From the NCBI RefSeq assembly GCF_900119155.1, contig NZ_FPIR01000010.1, positions 74,786 to 138,785 on the forward strand: a stretch of DNA of 64,000 nucleotides, given 5' to 3'. This document shows, one piece after another, positions 1-8,520 of this stretch (its first letter is position 1; every line of letters starts with the position of its first letter). Below the pieces are notes generated by a model. That model searched no databases, was not told the DNA's origin, and saw nothing but the letters and a program-made list of their open reading frames with translations. Made by a program: the position numbers and the translations under genes. The stretch comes from Ruminococcus sp. YE71 (GTDB lineage: Bacteria; Bacillota; Clostridia; Oscillospirales; Ruminococcaceae).

Positions 1-1
1 T

Positions 2-277
2 GACAACGTGACCGTCATGGGCTTCACGGGTCCCAACGGCTCCGCACAGGGCGTGTGCAGCAAGCAGCTCACAGAGGGGACCCTCAACTACTCAGGCTCT
101 GTAATGCTGGACAGGGACGGCAGCATCTTCATCGACTCGGGCAAAGACAGACAGTCCACCGACGACACAGGCGTGAAGATACCCCTCGACAGCAAAGCCA
201 TTCAGGCGATATTCGCGGACGGTCAGGACTACCTTCTCAATTGCGCCATCGAAGAGATTGCGAGCCACAAAGGCTGA
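2..277 (+). CDS. 3' end of an unidentified CDS, start outside window
   Basis: The frame is open from the first bases of the window to a TGA at 275-277, so this is the last ~91 codons of a longer gene. A GTG at 8 could start a short version, but no ribosome site is visible before it. The fragment is soluble-looking, with a patch GSIFIDSGKDRQSTDDTG that reads like a small beta-rich domain, and a Cys near the C terminus. I do not recognise the family. It is followed 29 bases later by a strong terminator, so it closes its transcription unit. Confidence 0.6.
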   Translation, partial: DNVTVMGFTGPNGSAQGVCSKQLTEGTLNYSGSVMLDRDGSIFIDSGKDRQSTDDTGVKIPLDSKAIQAIFADGQDYLLNCAIEEIASHKG

Positions 278-305
278 CAGGATACTGTTTTTCAGATGTT
301 TATCG

Positions 306-332
306 GAGAGTGCTTCGGCACTCTCTTTTTTT
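306..332 (+). terminator. Rho-independent terminator with UUCG loop
   Basis: GAGAGTGC and GCACTCTC pair around a TTCG tetraloop and are followed by seven T. It ends the partial plus-strand gene. Confidence 0.9.
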
Positions 333-364
333 GCCCCCGCAGAGCTTTCCCGTACAAACACAAA

Positions 365-388
365 GCGGACAGTTTTCACGCTGTCCGC
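365..388 (-). terminator. Terminator of the aminotransferase gene
   Basis: GCGGACAG and CTGTCCGC form an 8-bp stem. Read on the minus strand it is followed by TTTGTGTTTGT, and it lies just past the stop of the aminotransferase at 431. Confidence 0.7.
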
Positions 389-430
389 CTTATGTTTTGC
401 TATATTCTTAATGGAGTTTGGTTTACTTTA

Positions 431-1705
431 TCATGCGCCCAGAACTTCCGCAGATGCCAGCTTGACAGCCAGAACGAAGATGTCCATAGCCTTCTGGAGC
501 TCCTCAACAGAGGGGAAAGTCGGTGCGATGCGGATGTTCTTGTCGTCGGGATCCTTGCCGTAGGGGAAGGTAGCGCCTGCGCCTGTCAGGGTAACGCCTG
601 CCTCCTTGCACAGCTGAACGATGCGCTTTGCGGTGCCGTTCATGCCGTTGAAGCTTACGAAGTAACCGCCGTTGGGGCTGTGCCACGAACCCATGCCTGT
701 GCCGCCCAGCTCGCGCTCAAGGGTGTCAACGACTACCTTGAATCTCGGCTCAAGAACAGCGCGGTGCTTCTGCATATGAGCGGTAACGTTCTCGAACTTG
801 CCGCCGAAGAAGCGGACGTGTCTGAGCATATTGAGCTTGTCGTGACCGATGGTCTGGATGGTCATGGTGGACTTCACGAAGTCGAGGTTCGCCTTAGATG
901 CGCCCATTACCGCAACGCCGCTTCCGGGGAAGGTCACCTTAGAGGTGGAAGCGAACATATATACCATGTCCTCGCTGCCGTTCTTTGCGAGCTCGTCGTA
1001 GAGGTTCAGCAGCTTGTCGGGGGTGTCGGTCAGGTGGTGGATGCAGTAAGCGTTATCCCAGAAGATGCGGAAATCCTTAGCTGCGGGCTTGAGAGCTGCC
1101 ATACGTCTTACAGTCTCGTCCGAGTAGGTGATGCCTGTGGGGTTAGCGTACATCGGAACGCACCAGATACCCTTGATGCTCTCGTCCTCAGCCACCAGAC
1201 GCTCTATCATGTCCATATCGGGGCCGTTCTCGTCAACGGGAACGTTTATCATCTCGAAGCCGAACAGCTCGGTGATAGCGAAGTGTCTGTCGTAGCCGGG
1301 CACGGGGCAGAGCCACTTTACCTTGCCGCAGTCCTTCCAGGGGGTAAGACCCTTGCCTGCGCCGAAGGTGTAGCAGCGCGAGATGCAGTCATACATGATG
1401 TTCAGGCTTGAGTTGCCGAACACGATGACATTCTCGGGGGAAAGTCCCAGCATCGGTGCGAAGAGCTCCTTAGCCTCCTTGATGCCGTCCAGTCCGCCAT
1501 AGTTGAATATGTTCTTGTCAGTCTCCGCGAAATCCGCCGCGGTCAGGCAGTCGAGCAGTCCTGCCGACAGTGCCAGCTGTTCAGCGCCGGGCTTTCCTCT
1601 CGCCATGTTCAGCGAAAGTCCCAGTGCCTTGTAGTCCTCATACTGTTTCAGAGCCTCTGCCTTGAATGCTGCGAGCTCCTGCTTAGTCATTTCCTGCGGT
1701 CTCAT
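431..1705 (-). CDS. PLP-dependent aminotransferase, aspartate aminotransferase Ic type
   Basis: Protein of 424 residues. It resembles the subgroup Ic aspartate aminotransferases (the AspT family of Bifidobacterium and Corynebacterium). These are cytosolic fold-type I PLP enzymes that move the amino group between aspartate and 2-oxoglutarate. Visible family marks are the N-terminal LNMARGKPGAEQL, the NPTG motif (YANPTGITYS), a DNAY motif for the cofactor ring, and STSKVTFPGSG with the Schiff-base lysine. The length is normal for the family. The ATG has GGAGG ten bases upstream and a good promoter. It is monocistronic between that promoter and the terminator at 365. The exact substrate is inferred. 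Confidence 0.88.
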   Translation of the reverse strand: MRPQEMTKQELAAFKAEALKQYEDYKALGLSLNMARGKPGAEQLALSAGLLDCLTAADFAETDKNIFNYGGLDGIKEAKELFAPMLGLSPENVIVFGNSSLNIMYDCISRCYTFGAGKGLTPWKDCGKVKWLCPVPGYDRHFAITELFGFEMINVPVDENGPDMDMIERLVAEDESIKGIWCVPMYANPTGITYSDETVRRMAALKPAAKDFRIFWDNAYCIHHLTDTPDKLLNLYDELAKNGSEDMVYMFASTSKVTFPGSGVAVMGASKANLDFVKSTMTIQTIGHDKLNMLRHVRFFGGKFENVTAHMQKHRAVLEPRFKVVVDTLERELGGTGMGSWHSPNGGYFVSFNGMNGTAKRIVQLCKEAGVTLTGAGATFPYGKDPDDKNIRIAPTFPSVEELQKAMDIFVLAVKLASAEVLGA

Positions 1706-1762
1706 TGTACCAATTCCTCCATCATACTGATTGCTGATAATCTGATTTTACAGTGCTACTAT

Positions 1763-1791
1763 ATTATATACCAAGAACAGCAATTTTGCAA
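1763..1791 (-). promoter_or_regulatory. Sigma-A promoter of the aminotransferase gene
   Basis: On the minus strand TTGCAA (1791-1786), a 17-base spacer and TATAAT (1768-1763), about 60 bases ahead of the start codon. Confidence 0.7.
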
Positions 1792-2005
1792 GTGTTTAAT
1801 CTAAATCTTGCAAAAAAATCATGATATTTCACATACAAAACCGCGTTTTTTGACCTAATATAGACATTTCACCTAACAAAAATGCAAAAAGTGCCGTCCG
1901 CGATGAATCGAAAACGTGAAAATGATTCATTCCCGTCCCCGCATAAAGCCTGAAAATCGGCGGAAGATATGCAATAATTTGGAATACTTTTTTTGAAAAA
2001 ACCTA
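1792..2005. other. AT-rich intergenic stretch
   Basis: Between the aminotransferase promoter and the rnpB promoter. It contains A- and T-runs and a short GC-containing patch, but I see no gene, stable hairpin or riboswitch. Confidence 0.5.
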
Positions 2006-2034
2006 TTGACAACGATTTCGTAATGTGCTATAAT
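2006..2034 (+). promoter_or_regulatory. Consensus sigma-A promoter of rnpB
   Basis: TTGACA at 2006-2011, 17-base spacer, TATAAT at 2029-2034. The RNA starts about seven bases later. Confidence 0.9.
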
Positions 2035-2040
2035 AAAATA

Positions 2041-2390
2041 CAGCGAGTTGGCTGTACGGCAGCGGTGTGCATCAGCACACTGAGGAAAGTCCGAGCATCG
2101 CAGAGCAGGGTAGTTGATAACGTCAACCGAGGGCGACCTCCGAGCCAGTGCAACAGAAATATACCGCCTTCTGTATAGAAGGTAAGGGTGGAAAGGCGAG
2201 GTAAGAGCTCACCGGAGCGTCAGTGATGACGCTGCCATGTAAACCTTACCCGATGCAACGCCAATGGCAGTGGTATGTTCAATGGCTGCTCGTCAGAGCA
2301 TACGCTGTAGGCGGCTGGAGCTGTGCGGCAACGTACAGCCAAGATAGATTGCCGTACTCGACAAAACTCGGCTTACAGGTCGGCTCGCTT
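2041..2390 (+). ncRNA. rnpB: RNase P RNA, bacterial class A
   Basis: Catalytic RNA of RNase P, which removes the 5' leaders of tRNA precursors. Diagnostic conserved segments are present in order: GAGGAAAGTCCGAGC (about 2080), ACAGAAATATACCGCC, GGTAAGGGTGGAAAGGCG and AGGTAAGAGCTCACCG (about 2180-2215), and the 3' block with AAGATAGATTGCCG and ACAAAACTCGGCTTACAG. The ends AGCGAG and CTCGCT pair to form P1, which sets the boundaries. The size, about 350 nt, is normal. A consensus promoter lies directly upstream. Short reading frames inside it are not genes. Confidence 0.96.
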
Positions 2391-2549
2391 AACATGATAT
2401 CATTTTTCGTCAACGCCGCAGCGTCTTTGTAGTAGTGAGACGGATGCAGATGTTAACGAATCAGATATATAGTTTGCACAAAAAATCGAAAATCGACAGG
2501 TTGAATGATGTACAAGCCTACAAAAGTGAGCAAATTGTTATCAAAACTG

Positions 2550-2578
2550 TTGCATTCCGTAAATTTGTGTGATAGAAT
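2550..2578 (+). promoter_or_regulatory. Promoter of the secreted-protein/sortase cluster
   Basis: TTGCAT at 2550-2555, 17-base spacer, TAGAAT at 2573-2578, 38 bases before the start codon at 2616. The stretch 2391-2549 after rnpB holds nothing else I can support. Confidence 0.6.
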
Positions 2579-2615
2579 AAGCATATCAGATATTATTTTT
2601 TGGGAGGAAAATATT

Positions 2616-3215
2616 ATGAAATTCACAAAGGTTTTAACTGCATCCGCATTTGCAGCTGCAATCGCTGCTACAATGGGCATCTCGGCTTCCGCAGCTACCT
2701 GGCAGGAAGCTGTACAGGCTGCTAAGGACTGCGGCGTTCAGTCTCACAACGTTCAGGAGCTGTCGAACTTCCTCGAGCCTAACGCTTCCAAGTTCACTGC
2801 TGCTCAGTACGACGATATGATCGCTGACATGAAGGCTGTATCTGACAAGTACGTTGCACCTAAGGCTACCGAGCTGTTCAACAAGAAGCCCGGCGACCTC
2901 ACTGAGGATGAGAAGATCCAGATCGGTAAGACCTGGAGCGAGGATGACAAGCAGGCTATCATCAACGACCTCGTAGCACTCGGTGCTAAGTACAACGTTG
3001 AGGTAACTGTTACCAAGGCTGACAAGGCTCACTACAACGTATCCGCTAAGATGAAGGACGGTTCCGGCACACAGACTACTACTACCTCTGCTGTTGCAGG
3101 CACAGGTGCTGAGGCTGCTGAGACCGGCGCAGGAAACGCTGTTGCATTCGCAGGCGTAGCTCTCGTGCTCGCTGCTACCGGCGCAGTTATCGTTTCCAGA
3201 AAGAACAGAGCATAA
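2616..3215 (+). CDS. Secreted, membrane- or wall-anchored protein, probable partner of the adjacent sortase
   Basis: Protein of 199 residues. I chose the ATG at 2616 because GGGAGGAAA lies six bases before it and because it gives a clean signal peptide (residues 1-26, ending SASA). The middle (about 27-150) is hydrophilic and probably helical. A Thr/Ala/Gly linker follows, then a hydrophobic stretch (about 172-193) and the basic tail SRKNRA. That layout is a cell-wall sorting signal, yet there is no LPXTG or NPXTG; the nearest candidate is ETGAGN just before the hydrophobic part. Codon use (GCT, GTT and AAG rich) suggests high expression. A sortase follows after 33 bases. The mature domain is unknown to me. 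Confidence 0.75.
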   Translation: MKFTKVLTASAFAAAIAATMGISASAATWQEAVQAAKDCGVQSHNVQELSNFLEPNASKFTAAQYDDMIADMKAVSDKYVAPKATELFNKKPGDLTEDEKIQIGKTWSEDDKQAIINDLVALGAKYNVEVTVTKADKAHYNVSAKMKDGSGTQTTTTSAVAGTGAEAAETGAGNAVAFAGVALVLAATGAVIVSRKNRA

Positions 3216-3248
3216 GCTCTAAACAAAAGAACATTTCGGAGTGATTTT

Positions 3249-3992
3249 ATGAACAGACCTTCTGCAAAAACCGCAGCAAGGAGTCATCATCAAAAACATT
3301 CTTCGTCGAACAAGGTGTTAAGGGCATTCACTTTTGTCCTTACACCTTTTTTGATATTGATAATCGTGTGCAGTACATTGCTGCTCGGTCTCGCTAAACC
3401 TTACTCCTACGCAAAGCCCTATCTGCGCCTTGTGTTCGACGTTGAACAGCATGAGGCTGAGAGCAAAAGCATCCGCACACTCAATAAATACCGCGATGAT
3501 GACGCTCCCCTGCAAACAAAAGATATCAAGGACGACGAAACAGGGCAGACCCATACCATGATCTACCCCTACTACGGCGATTACTACGCGACTATCAACT
3601 GCAAGAACGCCGGAATGAAGGATATCAAGGTCTACAGCGGTACTACCGACGACGTCCTGACCTGGGGCGCAGGCTGGTATAACGGCTCGGTCTACATCGG
3701 ACATGAGGGAAATGTCGTTATCGCAGGTCATAACCATACCTCCTTCTACCACCTGCCTAACTGCAAGGTCGGCGATGAGGTGACTCTCGAAACTTCTTAC
3801 TGCAAGCTGACTTACGTGGTATCCGATATCGAGGTGTTCCATCAGAGCGACCTCACCTATATCCGCCCCTGCGACAGGGACATCCTTACCATGTATACCT
3901 GCTGGAACAACGGCAGACTCGGTATGAGTGAATACCGCCTCGCAGTCATCTGCGACTGCGTGAAGCGTGAATGGAAAGAGGTGAAGGAATGA
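3249..3992 (+). CDS. Sortase
   Basis: Membrane-bound cysteine transpeptidase of 247 residues, which joins sorting-signal proteins to the wall or to each other. A basic N terminus and one membrane segment (about 27-48) precede the catalytic domain. The catalytic triad is visible: His161 in VIAGHNHTSF, Cys218 in LTMYTCWN and Arg230 in EYRLAVICD. The pattern is nearest to class D/E-like sortases rather than the housekeeping class A, but the class is an estimate. The ribosome site GGAGTG lies ahead of the ATG. The stop overlaps the next start (ATGA), so this and the next gene are probably translationally coupled, and the upstream secreted protein is the likely substrate. Confidence 0.9.
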   Translation: MNRPSAKTAARSHHQKHSSSNKVLRAFTFVLTPFLILIIVCSTLLLGLAKPYSYAKPYLRLVFDVEQHEAESKSIRTLNKYRDDDAPLQTKDIKDDETGQTHTMIYPYYGDYYATINCKNAGMKDIKVYSGTTDDVLTWGAGWYNGSVYIGHEGNVVIAGHNHTSFYHLPNCKVGDEVTLETSYCKLTYVVSDIEVFHQSDLTYIRPCDRDILTMYTCWNNGRLGMSEYRLAVICDCVKREWKEVKE

Positions 3993-4927
3993 AACGTCTG
4001 TATCACTACCCATTCATCCTTCTGCTGACGATACTTGAAGTCATCTCGCTTATCGGGTTCGAGTGCTCGTGGTTCACGCAGAACGTTCTTTTCAAGTCAG
4101 ATATCTACCTGACAGCTGTCAACGATGAGAATATCGGTCAGGTCATCTACGACGACCTCAGCGAGACTTTCACACAGTTCGCGATGCCGACAGGTATCCC
4201 CGCCGAGGTGTTCATCGACACCCTCGACCCTGCATATCTTCAGCAGTGCGCTGAAAAGAATATCAAGGATTCTATCGCGTACCTTACCGACCCTAACGCC
4301 GCAAAGCCTCAGATAGAGTACGATTTCTCCACTATCGACCAGAGCATCACAAGCTACATCGAGAACTACTCCGATGAAAACGGCATCGAAAGGGACGCAC
4401 AGTACCAGAAACTGCTCGACAATACCATCAAGGTGTCTCACGAACAGATCGAAGCGAAGGTCGATGTCCTGATGCTCCATCAGTTCTCAAGCGGTGCGGT
4501 CGCTCCCAAGTGCCATAAGTACTCAAGATATGTGGGATTCCTCATGCTGTGTACGGGCGTGGCTTCGATATTCTTCCTGCTGCTGATAATCATCACGGAT
4601 ATCAAGCACCCGAGAGATCTGCCCTACTGGCTCGGAACAGCGCTGATGTGCAGCTCCGCGGTGCTGCTGATACCCTCGCTGTACCTGAAAAAGACGAACT
4701 ATTTCGACTCGTTCATAATCAGGAACACGAACATATATCAGAGCGTGACTGCCACACTGAAAGCCATGCTGGATAATATCATCATCTTCCAGTATATCGT
4801 CCTGCTGATCGGCGTGTGTCTGTTCATCCTGACGATAATAATACACTTCTTCTTTGTGAGAAAAGTACGTAAGAACGCCTCGAAAACATCGAGAGAGTTT
4901 GAATACGACGACGATGACGAAGATTAA
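3989..4927 (+). CDS. Polytopic membrane protein linked to the sortase
   Basis: Protein of 312 residues, starting at the ATG that overlaps the sortase stop; GAGGTGAAGG provides the ribosome site. One N-terminal membrane segment (about 8-28) is followed by an extracellular-looking domain of about 140 residues (acidic, with VNDENIGQVIYDDLSETF), then three more membrane segments (about 180-205, 213-230, 262-290) and an acidic cytoplasmic tail, EYDDDDED. I do not recognise the family. Its fixed place behind a sortase and candidate substrate suggests a role in surface assembly, which is inference. Confidence 0.7.
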   Translation: MKRLYHYPFILLLTILEVISLIGFECSWFTQNVLFKSDIYLTAVNDENIGQVIYDDLSETFTQFAMPTGIPAEVFIDTLDPAYLQQCAEKNIKDSIAYLTDPNAAKPQIEYDFSTIDQSITSYIENYSDENGIERDAQYQKLLDNTIKVSHEQIEAKVDVLMLHQFSSGAVAPKCHKYSRYVGFLMLCTGVASIFFLLLIIITDIKHPRDLPYWLGTALMCSSAVLLIPSLYLKKTNYFDSFIIRNTNIYQSVTATLKAMLDNIIIFQYIVLLIGVCLFILTIIIHFFFVRKVRKNASKTSREFEYDDDDED

Positions 4928-4932
4928 GAAAA

Positions 4933-4954
4933 ACCCCGAGAGATCGGGGTTTTA
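4933..4954 (+). terminator. Terminator of the sortase cluster
   Basis: ACCCCGA and TCGGGGT pair with a GAGA loop and a T-run, five bases after the stop. Confidence 0.85.
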
Positions 4955-4966
4955 TTATATCCCCCC

Positions 4967-5100
4967 GCCAAATGAAGCGTGTTCGCCGGAGTCCGAGCGG
5001 GACCGATGCCACCGCGTCGGTCAGGTTACGGGGGCAGAAACCCTTGGTCAAGAGCGCAAGAGTGAAACTCTCGTTTTCGCCAAAAGCGAAACAAAAAACG
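4967..5100 (+). repeat. Dispersed intergenic repeat, family B copy 1
   Basis: Shares long stretches with 14548-14690, including GCCACCGCG, TTGGTCAAGAGC and GAGTGAAACTCTCG, followed by TTTCGCC..GGCGAAA-type arms. Two small hairpins (GAGAGT/ACTCTC type and TTTCGC/GCGAAA type) are kept in both copies. It fills most of the 317-base gap between the membrane protein and the Clp gene. Its function is unknown. Confidence 0.7.
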
Positions 5101-5135
5101 TGTCGCTCCCTCAGATGAAAATACTGTGAAAACAC

Positions 5136-5164
5136 TTGAAAAATCAACGTATTTGGTGTATAAT
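5136..5164 (+). promoter_or_regulatory. Promoter of the ClpE-like gene
   Basis: TTGAAA at 5136-5141, 17-base spacer, TATAAT at 5159-5164, 80 bases before the start. I see no CIRCE or CtsR-like tandem repeat in the leader. Confidence 0.75.
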
Positions 5165-5244
5165 AAAATATTATAAGCTAATAAAAGCACTTGCATCGGG
5201 CAGACTCCCCTGCCCCGAAAAAATCCGGAAAAGAGGGATATGTA

Positions 5245-7584
5245 ATGTTGATGTGTACCAATTGCGGAAAAAGACCTGCCGTAGTGTTCATCTCCCAGAT
5301 GAACCAGAACGGCGATACACCCCCTAACGAAGGCGGAAACAAAAGACTCTGTATCGTCTGCGCCAAACAGGCAGGTATTCCCCAGATAGATGAATATATA
5401 AAAAGAATGGGTCTGACCGACGAGGATATCGAGGAAATGGAGAACCTGACCTCCGAACTCCTCGACGACGGCGACTCCTTTGAACAGGGCGGCTCGAATA
5501 CCCTGCCCGAACTTTTCAGCGACCTTATGGGCAACGTTGAGAAAATGCTCGGCGGCGTCAAAAAGCCTAAACAGGAAAGCGATGACCTCCCTGCCGAACT
5601 GGCGGATGAGGACGCTCCGAAAACAAACAAGACCGAGAAAAAACAGCCCAAGTCCGCGCCCAAGCGTGAGCCGAAGCTGAAATTTCTCCCGACTTACTGC
5701 ACAAATCTCTCCGAAAAGGCCGAGAACTCCGAACTTGACCCCGTTATCGGCAGAGAACGCGAGATCGACCGCGTTATACAGATACTCTCGCGCCGCCAGA
5801 AGAACAATCCCTGCCTTATCGGTGAACCGGGTGTCGGCAAGACCGCTATCGCAGAGGGTATTGCTCAGAAGATACAGGCAGGCGAGGTTCCCTTCGACCT
5901 CAGAAACAAGAGGGTCTACCTGCTGGATATGGCGGCACTCGTCGCAGGAACACAGTTCCGCGGTCAGTTTGAGAGCCGTATGAAGGGTCTCATCGACGAG
6001 GTCAAGAAGCTCGGAAATGTCATCCTCTTCATCGACGATGTTCATTCGATAGTCGGCACAGGCGACTCCGAGGGCAGCATGAACGCCTCGAACATCCTGA
6101 AACCCGCACTTTCCAGAGGCGAGGTACAGGTCATCGGCGCGACTACCTTCAAAGAGTACCGCAAGTACATCGAGAAGGACGCGGCGCTTGAAAGACGCTT
6201 CCAGCCCGTCACCGTCAAGGAACCGACCGTAGCCGATACCGTCCTCATGCTGGACGGTATCAAGAAATACTACGAACAGCACCACAGCATCAGAGTTCCC
6301 GAGAATATCGCCCGCGAGTGCGCAATCCTCTCGGAAAGATATATCACCGACCGCTTCCTGCCCGACAAGGCTATCGACCTGCTGGATGAAGCCTGCGCTT
6401 ACGCGGCTATCAGAAGCAAGGCTATCGAGGGCTTCAAGCAGACCAACGTGGACTACTCGGAAGCCGAGGAAGCGCTGACCGAGCTTGAGGGCGAGGACGC
6501 TCCCGATTACGAGAAGATAGGCGAGCAGAAAATGAAGGTGCTCACCCTCAAGGAACAGCTCGACAAGTTCAAGGCGGAAGCCGATGCGACAGAAGTCACC
6601 GAGTCCGACCTCGCACACGTTATCGAGGTGTGGACGGGTATCCCTGCCAACAAGATCGAGGAGACCGAGTACGCGAAGATCCGTCAGCTCCCGAAGGCGC
6701 TCTCCGACCGCGTTATCGGTCAGGATGCGGCTGTCAGCGCTGTCTGTGCCGCAGTCAGAAGAAGCAGAGTCCACCTTTCGAAGCGCATCAGACCTGCGTC
6801 CTTCATCTTCGTGGGACCTACGGGCGTCGGCAAGACCGAGCTTGTAAAGGTGCTTGGCGAGACACTTTTTGACGAGAACGAACCCCTCATCAGGGTCGAT
6901 ATGTCCGAATATATGGAGCGCCACAGCGTCTCCAAGCTCATCGGTTCGCCTCCGGGATACGTGGGCTTCGACGAGGCAGGACAGCTCACCGAAAAGATAC
7001 GCCGCAGACCCTACAGCGTGGTGCTCTTCGATGAGATCGAAAAGGCTCACCCCGACGTCATGAACATCCTGCTCCAGATACTCGACGAGGGCGAGATTCA
7101 CGACGCACAGGGCAGGCTTGTCAGCTTCAAGAACACCGTTATCGTTATGACCTCCAACGCAGGATCCACCTCGAAGGAGACGGGCGTCGGCTTCAACAAG
7201 ACCGATGCGGAGATCAGCCGCGACAGAGCTATGAAGGCACTGGGCGAGTTCCTGCGCCCCGAATTCCTCGGACGTATCGACGAAGTGGTGGTATTCTCGC
7301 CGCTGACCGAGGACAACTACGCGAAGATCGCCGGGCTGATGCTCACCGAGATGAAGGAAGCCCTCGAAGAACGCGCCATCACCACAGGCTGGAGCGAGGA
7401 AGCCCTCAAGGTCATCGCTCACAAGGCTTACGGCAAGAAGCTGGGCGGCAGAGACATCCGACGCGTTATCCGCACCGAGATCGAGGATAAGCTCAGCGAG
7501 ATGATCGTCGAGAAGGGCGAAGGCGCCGTTGGCATGGTATTCATCGGCGAGGAGAACGGCGAACTCACCATCAAAGCGGAGTAA
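5245..7584 (+). CDS. clpE: Clp AAA+ ATPase of the ClpE/ClpC type
   Basis: Protein of 779 residues, an unfoldase that feeds substrates to ClpP or remodels aggregates in the cytoplasm. The start at 5245 has GAGGG seven bases upstream and opens directly with a four-cysteine zinc finger (Cys4, Cys7, Cys36, Cys39), the feature that marks ClpE rather than ClpC. An acidic/lysine linker (about 70-145) follows, then AAA domain 1 (Walker A GEPGVGKT at 193-200, Walker [11 protein letters not shown]), a middle region (about 405-480) and AAA domain 2 (Walker A GPTGVGKT near 523, Walker [12 protein letters not shown]). Eleven bases separate it from the response regulator, so the two are probably co-transcribed. 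Confidence 0.88.
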   Translation: MLMCTNCGKRPAVVFISQMNQNGDTPPNEGGNKRLCIVCAKQAGIPQIDEYIKRMGLTDEDIEEMENLTSELLDDGDSFEQGGSNTLPELFSDLMGNVEKMLGGVKKPKQESDDLPAELADEDAPKTNKTEKKQPKSAPKREPKLKFLPTYCTNLSEKAENSELDPVIGREREIDRVIQILSRRQKNNPCLIGEPGVGKTAIAEGIAQKIQAGEVPFDLRNKRVYLLDMAALVAGTQFRGQFESRMKGLIDEVKKLGNVILFIDDVHSIVGTGDSEGSMNASNILKPALSRGEVQVIGATTFKEYRKYIEKDAALERRFQPVTVKEPTVADTVLMLDGIKKYYEQHHSIRVPENIARECAILSERYITDRFLPDKAIDLLDEACAYAAIRSKAIEGFKQTNVDYSEAEEALTELEGEDAPDYEKIGEQKMKVLTLKEQLDKFKAEADATEVTESDLAHVIEVWTGIPANKIEETEYAKIRQLPKALSDRVIGQDAAVSAVCAAVRRSRVHLSKRIRPASFIFVGPTGVGKTELVKVLGETLFDENEPLIRVDMSEYMERHSVSKLIGSPPGYVGFDEAGQLTEKIRRRPYSVVLFDEIEKAHPDVMNILLQILDEGEIHDAQGRLVSFKNTVIVMTSNAGSTSKETGVGFNKTDAEISRDRAMKALGEFLRPEFLGRIDEVVVFSPLTEDNYAKIAGLMLTEMKEALEERAITTGWSEEALKVIAHKAYGKKLGGRDIRRVIRTEIEDKLSEMIVEKGEGAVGMVFIGEENGELTIKAE

Positions 7585-7595
7585 GGAGTGATAGT

Positions 7596-8267
7596 ATGCC
7601 GAAGATCGCGGTCATCGAGGACGACAGCGAGATAAGCAGGATACTCACCGAACTGCTCGAATCGAACGGCTATGAGACGATAAGCGCCCTTGACGGCGGC
7701 AGAGCGTCGATAATGCTGCGCGAGGAACAGCCCGATCTGGTGCTGATGGATCTGATGCTCCCCTACAAGGACGGCGGCACGCTGATCGCCGAGCTGAGGG
7801 AGCGTTCGGATGTGCCCGTCATCGTCATCTCCGCCAAAAGCATGATGGAGACAAAGCTCGAAATGCTGAGGATGGGCGCGGACGACTACATCATCAAGCC
7901 CTTCGATCTGGACGAGGTGCTGGTCAGGGTCGAGGTGCAGCTGAGAAGAAGCGGCGCGGCGAAGCAGAAAAGCGTCATCGCTTTCGGACGGCTGAGATTT
8001 TTCACCGAGGAGAACCGCGCAGAAGCCGACGGCAGACCGCTGACGCTGACAGCGAAGGAACTGACGCTGCTGAGGTTATTCATTGAACAGCCCAAGCGCG
8101 TCCGCTCGAAGGCGGAACTGTACGAGCTGGTGTGGGAACAGCAGTATTACTGTGAAGACAACACTATAAATGTTCACATGAGCAATCTTCGGTCGAAGCT
8201 GAGAAAGGCGCTGGGCGACGATTGCATCGAAACGGTATGGGGCATCGGATACCGTATGAAAGAGTGA
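7596..8267 (+). CDS. OmpR-family response regulator
   Basis: Protein of 223 residues: an N-terminal receiver (acidic pocket EDD at 8-10, phospho-acceptor Asp52 in LVLMDLMLP, Lys101 in IIKPFD) and a C-terminal winged helix DNA-binding domain (about 128-222, with ALGDDCIETVWGIGYRMKE). It is the cytoplasmic output partner of a two-component system. The ribosome site GGAGTG lies before the ATG. Its probable kinase is at 9275, separated from it by a terminator and a lipoprotein gene. It is probably in one transcript with the Clp gene. Confidence 0.93.
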   Translation: MPKIAVIEDDSEISRILTELLESNGYETISALDGGRASIMLREEQPDLVLMDLMLPYKDGGTLIAELRERSDVPVIVISAKSMMETKLEMLRMGADDYIIKPFDLDEVLVRVEVQLRRSGAAKQKSVIAFGRLRFFTEENRAEADGRPLTLTAKELTLLRLFIEQPKRVRSKAELYELVWEQQYYCEDNTINVHMSNLRSKLRKALGDDCIETVWGIGYRMKE

Positions 8268-8272
8268 GAACG

Positions 8273-8305
8273 GCACCGCAGTCAGGCTCGGCTGCGGTGC
8301 TATTT
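8273..8305 (+). terminator. Terminator after the response regulator
   Basis: GCACCGCAG and CTGCGGTGC form a 9-bp stem, followed by TATTTT. Confidence 0.8.
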
Positions 8306-8436
8306 TCACATCGGGCGGCAGTCGTGAAAATGACGATATTGCAGAATTTCAGAGTTAAAAACTACAGATTATAGCCCTTTTTTTCACTGTTTTTAAACAG
8401 TATTAACGAAGTGTTTGTTAAAAGATTGATAATATC

Positions 8437-8465
8437 TTGACAAAAAAACTCAAATATGCTATTAT
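8437..8465 (+). promoter_or_regulatory. Promoter of the lipoprotein and kinase
   Basis: TTGACA at 8437-8442, 17-base spacer, TATTAT at 8460-8465. The 130 bases before it are AT-rich, with no other signal seen. Confidence 0.75.
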
Positions 8466-8520
8466 GTAAATGTCCGATATAGGGACGGTAATTTTTGATA
8501 TTGTTAAGGAGACTAAAACT

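Noticed and set aside
1993..2432. Short open frames around and inside rnpB
   Set aside because: They overlap the RNase P RNA or its promoter and have no ribosome sites.
5026..7422. Long open frame on the minus strand (798 codons) opposite the Clp gene
   Set aside because: It lies fully antisense to an unmistakable Clp ATPase with all motifs, and has no ribosome site. Long antisense frames are expected from the GC-rich codon pattern.
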